A DNA stretch of 64,000 nt. Origin: Leucaena leucocephala. Lineage: Eukaryota > Streptophyta > Magnoliopsida > Fabales > Fabaceae. The stretch is taken from NCBI GenBank assembly GCA_037074615.1, contig CM073535.1, positions 3,906,001 to 3,970,000 on the forward strand. Direction: 5' to 3'. This document shows, in pieces, positions 61,298 to 64,000 of the stretch (the first letter of the stretch is position 1; each line of letters begins with the position of its first letter). A model generated the notes under the pieces. The model did not search any database. It saw only the letters and a program-made list of their open reading frames with translations, and was not told the DNA's origin. The position numbers and the translations under genes are program-made.

Positions 61298-61490
61298 TAA
61301 GAGTTAATATAAATAATAAAAAAATAAATTTATATCTTATAAAAATACGAATTCATTTCTTACTACTATCGTGAGGCATTCTTTAGTAGGTGGTTTTGAA
61401 AATCCCCTGTAAATATTCTTTAAACCCTAAGGTTATGCTCTAGTTTTAATAGAAGACCAATGTCGATCTAAATATTTTTATAAAAAAATT
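61298..61490 (+). repeat. SINE-like dispersed repeat, copy 1
   Basis: This region aligns by eye with 63108-63300: GAGTTAATAYARATAATAAA at the start, CTGTAAAYATTCT in the middle, then AGRTTATRC and AGAYCAAT, and an A-rich end (TATTTTTATAAAAAAA). The 3' end resembles those of the SINE-like copies at 12082 and 32915. Confidence 0.5.
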
Positions 61491-61837
61491 CAATTAAACA
61501 ATTCTTTTATTTTGAAATTTGAAAAATAAAATCCCAACTATTGAGACTCGAAGAGTATCTTTCCGTGTGATTTTTTTGATAAAGAAAAATAAATGTTGAT
61601 ACTCATGATTAATATATGGCATGTCGTCTTATAGTTGAAAAGAGTGAGATTAAAAAAGTAAATAAAACACAACTCAAACGTTCTTTGGGAATTAATTGGA
61701 ATATGCATTGACCACTAGAGGAGGAATTAAGCCACTGATTTGGCTTCAATCATGCCATTAACTTCTCCCCACTCCATTTTTTTCCCATAATATGTGTGTA
61801 TACACACACACACACGTTCAACTTGGGATATATACGT

Positions 61838-62553
61838 GTGTGTTTGGATAACCCTAAACTTAAATTTTAAAAAGGATTATAGTATAAATATTATTTTAGA
61901 TAAATTTTAAAATAAATAGTCATATTTGTTTAAAAGAATTTATGAACCAAACATGATTTTGAATAGGTTATTGGGAACAGTTATTTATAGATTACCCAAT
62001 TACTCTTTTACGCATAGTTTTTTTTACCCTCTCTCTTCTTTTTTCCCTTTTTTTCTCTTTGCTTATGCTTCTCCTCTATCACTGTCATTACCTCTCCATT
62101 GTTTGTGCTCCTTATCATCATCGTCATCTAGATCTAATTTTCGCTGGTCATCATTTGTGCTCCTCTTTATTGTCATCTGTACTCACCGTCTTCTTATTGT
62201 CTATGGTCTTTGCTATAGATTCTCTATCATCATTGCTTATGGAGGTCTGGGAAAGACTATAGAAGTAAGGATGGTGAAGATGATGAACGGTGAGAGAAAG
62301 AAGTAGAGGTGGGTCTTTTGGTCATTAAACACGAAAGGAGAGAGAAGGAAAAACAAGTGAAATGAGATTTTTATTTATAAAATTATATATTTACCAATTA
62401 TAAAAGTCATTAAAATAATAACCATCTAAACACTATCTAAAATTTTTATCCATTTTTTCTATCTAAAATTCTTATCCATTTTTTCTTGTAAAAAACTGTT
62501 CAAAAATTATTTTTTTTATAAGTCTCTTTTTAAAAAATCTATCCAAAAGATAC
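61838..62553. mobile_element. Tourist-like MITE (copy F), about 716 bp, inverted
   Basis: The ends are GTGTGTTTGGATAACCC and, inverted, GTATCTTTTGGATAG. Orientation is opposite to copies A, B, C and E. The centre (about 62010-62330) is a pyrimidine-rich insert like that in copy B and contains a chance open frame of about 126 codons. Exact target duplication is unclear because CA repeats abut the right end. Confidence 0.7.
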
Positions 62554-62582
62554 ACACACACACACATATATATATATATATG
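62553..62582. repeat. Compound (CA)n(TA)n microsatellite
   Basis: A CA run passing into a TA run directly at the end of the Tourist-like copy F. Confidence 0.85.
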
Positions 62583-63107
62583 TATATATGTATCTCACCT
62601 CACTTTACTGATCCTCAAATAAAGCAAAGCGTGTGAAAGCAAAAGTCTAACACTGAACCAAACAAACATAACTAACACAATAGAAAGGCATACTTGTAAT
62701 AATTACAAAGAGTGTTATTATAAAATACTCTAAGATAGTAATTAGCGAGCATATTCTTTATCGAAATGCACGATCCCACTTTCTTACTTATGTTAAAATT
62801 AAACATGTTGACTTGCCTCTCACACGTTTTAATTTGAAATTATGTAACGGCCCTCCCTTCTTGATAATCAAAGTTACACGTAATAACTGTTATTTTTAAA
62901 TAAAAAAATATTTATTATTATTAAAAGGCATGCAGTCAAAAGAGCAAATTGGATGATTATATACCTAAAACACTCATGCCCATTATCTCCTCATTAATTG
63001 CAGTATTCCCTCCTCTTCCTCCTAGAAGCTTCAGATTCTTCATACCTTAATGGCGATCACAAGATATTGATGCATCTATCACAAAAATAAAAATAATATT
63101 TTATTGT
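62583..63107. other. AT-rich intergenic DNA, nothing recognised
   Basis: No coding or RNA gene signal. It has mixed-composition patches only. Confidence 0.5.
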
Positions 63108-63300
63108 CAAATAAGAGTTAATACAGATAATAAAGAACAAATTCGAATCCCATAAGAATTTGAGTTTGATTCTCGCATTTGGTAGGAGATTTTATAAGTC
63201 TACTGTAAACATTCTCTAAGTCTTAAGATTATACCTTAATCTTAGTGAGAGATCAATATCAAACTTATTTAAATTTTTTTATATATAAAAAAACAATATT
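63108..63300 (+). repeat. SINE-like dispersed repeat, copy 2
   Basis: The second copy of the repeat at 61298-61490, in the same orientation. A B-box-like GTTTGATTCTC lies near 63166, and the end is A-rich (TTTTTTTATATATAAAAAAA). No clear target duplication was found. Confidence 0.5.
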
Positions 63301-64000
63301 TCATTTCAAGTAGTGGCCACAAAAACACATTATCAATATTTTGAATTCACCATACCAAATAAATTAGTTTGATACATGTATTAAAGATATATTTTTTTAA
63401 CTATATTATCAACAAAAACACATAAATAATATTCTCAACAATAACAAGAGAGCACAAGGAACCAAAATAGCATTAGTCTATCAGTGTAAAGCCCTTAATA
63501 TAATATCTTTCTGTCTTGAATTTAATTTTTAAATAAAATATCTATATTGGGAGAAATAATTACGTATTTTAAAATTGGATACTTGGTATGAGAAATCTCA
63601 AAAACAGTTTTTTTAAGGGAAAAAAAGAAGTTGAGCAAAACCAGAAAAACTTATTCGTAGAGACAAGTTTCTTTATGGACTTGGACATACCAATTACTCA
63701 ATACCTTATGGGCCACAATAGCAAACTTGTTGTCTTTCTTGATAAGAGATTGTGAGCATTGATAGTTTAGCTGTTTAACTGAAACTCTCAAAGTTGGCTA
63801 AGAAAGCCCAAATTTTCAGACACAGAATCCAAGAAAGGACCATACTTTTCTGGGCTTTGCTAAGTTTCACCAAAGGCCATTATATAACAAACGAAAAAAC
63901 TATGGTATGTGGATTCAAGTGTACATTGATTTAATTGGTAAAATGGTAAAATATGTGATAATTTATAATGTGTTTAATCCCTAGGGAGTACTATTTTATT
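63301..64000. other. AT-rich intergenic DNA at the window end
   Basis: The final 700 bp hold no recognisable gene. Composition rises slightly in GC after about 63640 without a coding frame. Confidence 0.5.

Noticed and set aside
61926..62306. A 126-codon plus-strand frame
   Set aside because: It lies wholly inside Tourist-like MITE copy F and is built from its CT-rich central repeat; Ser, Leu and Phe runs reflect composition.
33000..64000. Known plant microRNA precursors
   Set aside because: I scanned the desert for mature sequences of common conserved families (for example miR156, 159, 164, 166, 172, 390 and 396) and saw none; unknown families cannot be excluded without folding and small-RNA data.

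Overview
The window is nuclear DNA from a dicot plant. The evidence is GT-AG introns in every gene, a chloroplast-targeted ribosomal protein S1 gene, a plant very-long-chain fatty acid 3-ketoacyl-CoA synthase, a subgroup-20 R2R3-MYB factor, Ty1/copia retrotransposons primed by initiator methionine tRNA, and very AT-rich intergenic DNA full of (TA)n runs and MITEs. I could not assign a species.

Layout. 0.7-9.8 kb: an HS1-like stress-response A/B-barrel gene (minus strand, two exons) whose single intron holds a complete 7.9-kb copia element in the sense orientation; exon 1 also carries an in-frame TAG, so the gene looks dead. 10.5-12.4 kb: a stack of non-autonomous elements (a Tourist-like MITE with a hAT-like MITE nested inside it, then a SINE-like copy) that ends about 170 bp before the next gene. 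12.5-15.6 kb: a complete seven-exon plastid RPS1 gene (plus, 413 aa). 16.4-27.8 kb: a complete fourteen-exon NEMF/Rqc2-type ribosome quality-control gene (minus, 1136 aa) that carries an older, gag-deleted copia element in intron 8, antisense to the gene. 28.7-29.6 kb: a relic of a third copia gag. 30.1-32.4 kb: a three-exon KCS gene (minus, 517 aa) that lacks two of the histidines conserved in active KCS enzymes. 32.5-50.3 kb: a gene desert of about 18 kb with a SINE, Tourist-like MITEs, a 5'-truncated RTE LINE, a second copy of the hAT-like MITE and many microsatellites. 50.4-51.7 kb: a three-exon R2R3-MYB gene of the MYB108/MYB2/MYB78 type (plus, 306 aa). 51.7-64 kb: no recognisable gene, but more Tourist-like copies, a full-length tRNA-derived SINE with a 14-bp target duplication, and SINE-like repeats.

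How the genes relate. They do not form a pathway or cluster. RPS1 (plastid translation) and NEMF (cytosolic stalled-ribosome rescue) are convergent neighbours about 0.7 kb apart. KCS (endoplasmic reticulum fatty acid elongation) and MYB (stress or hormone transcription) are separate loci. The most informative content is evolutionary: two copia insertions with opposite orientation and opposite apparent consequences for their host genes, a KCS with a non-canonical active site, and an uncharacterised extra open frame in the leader of the younger retrotransposon. I found no sign of an unknown multi-gene system.
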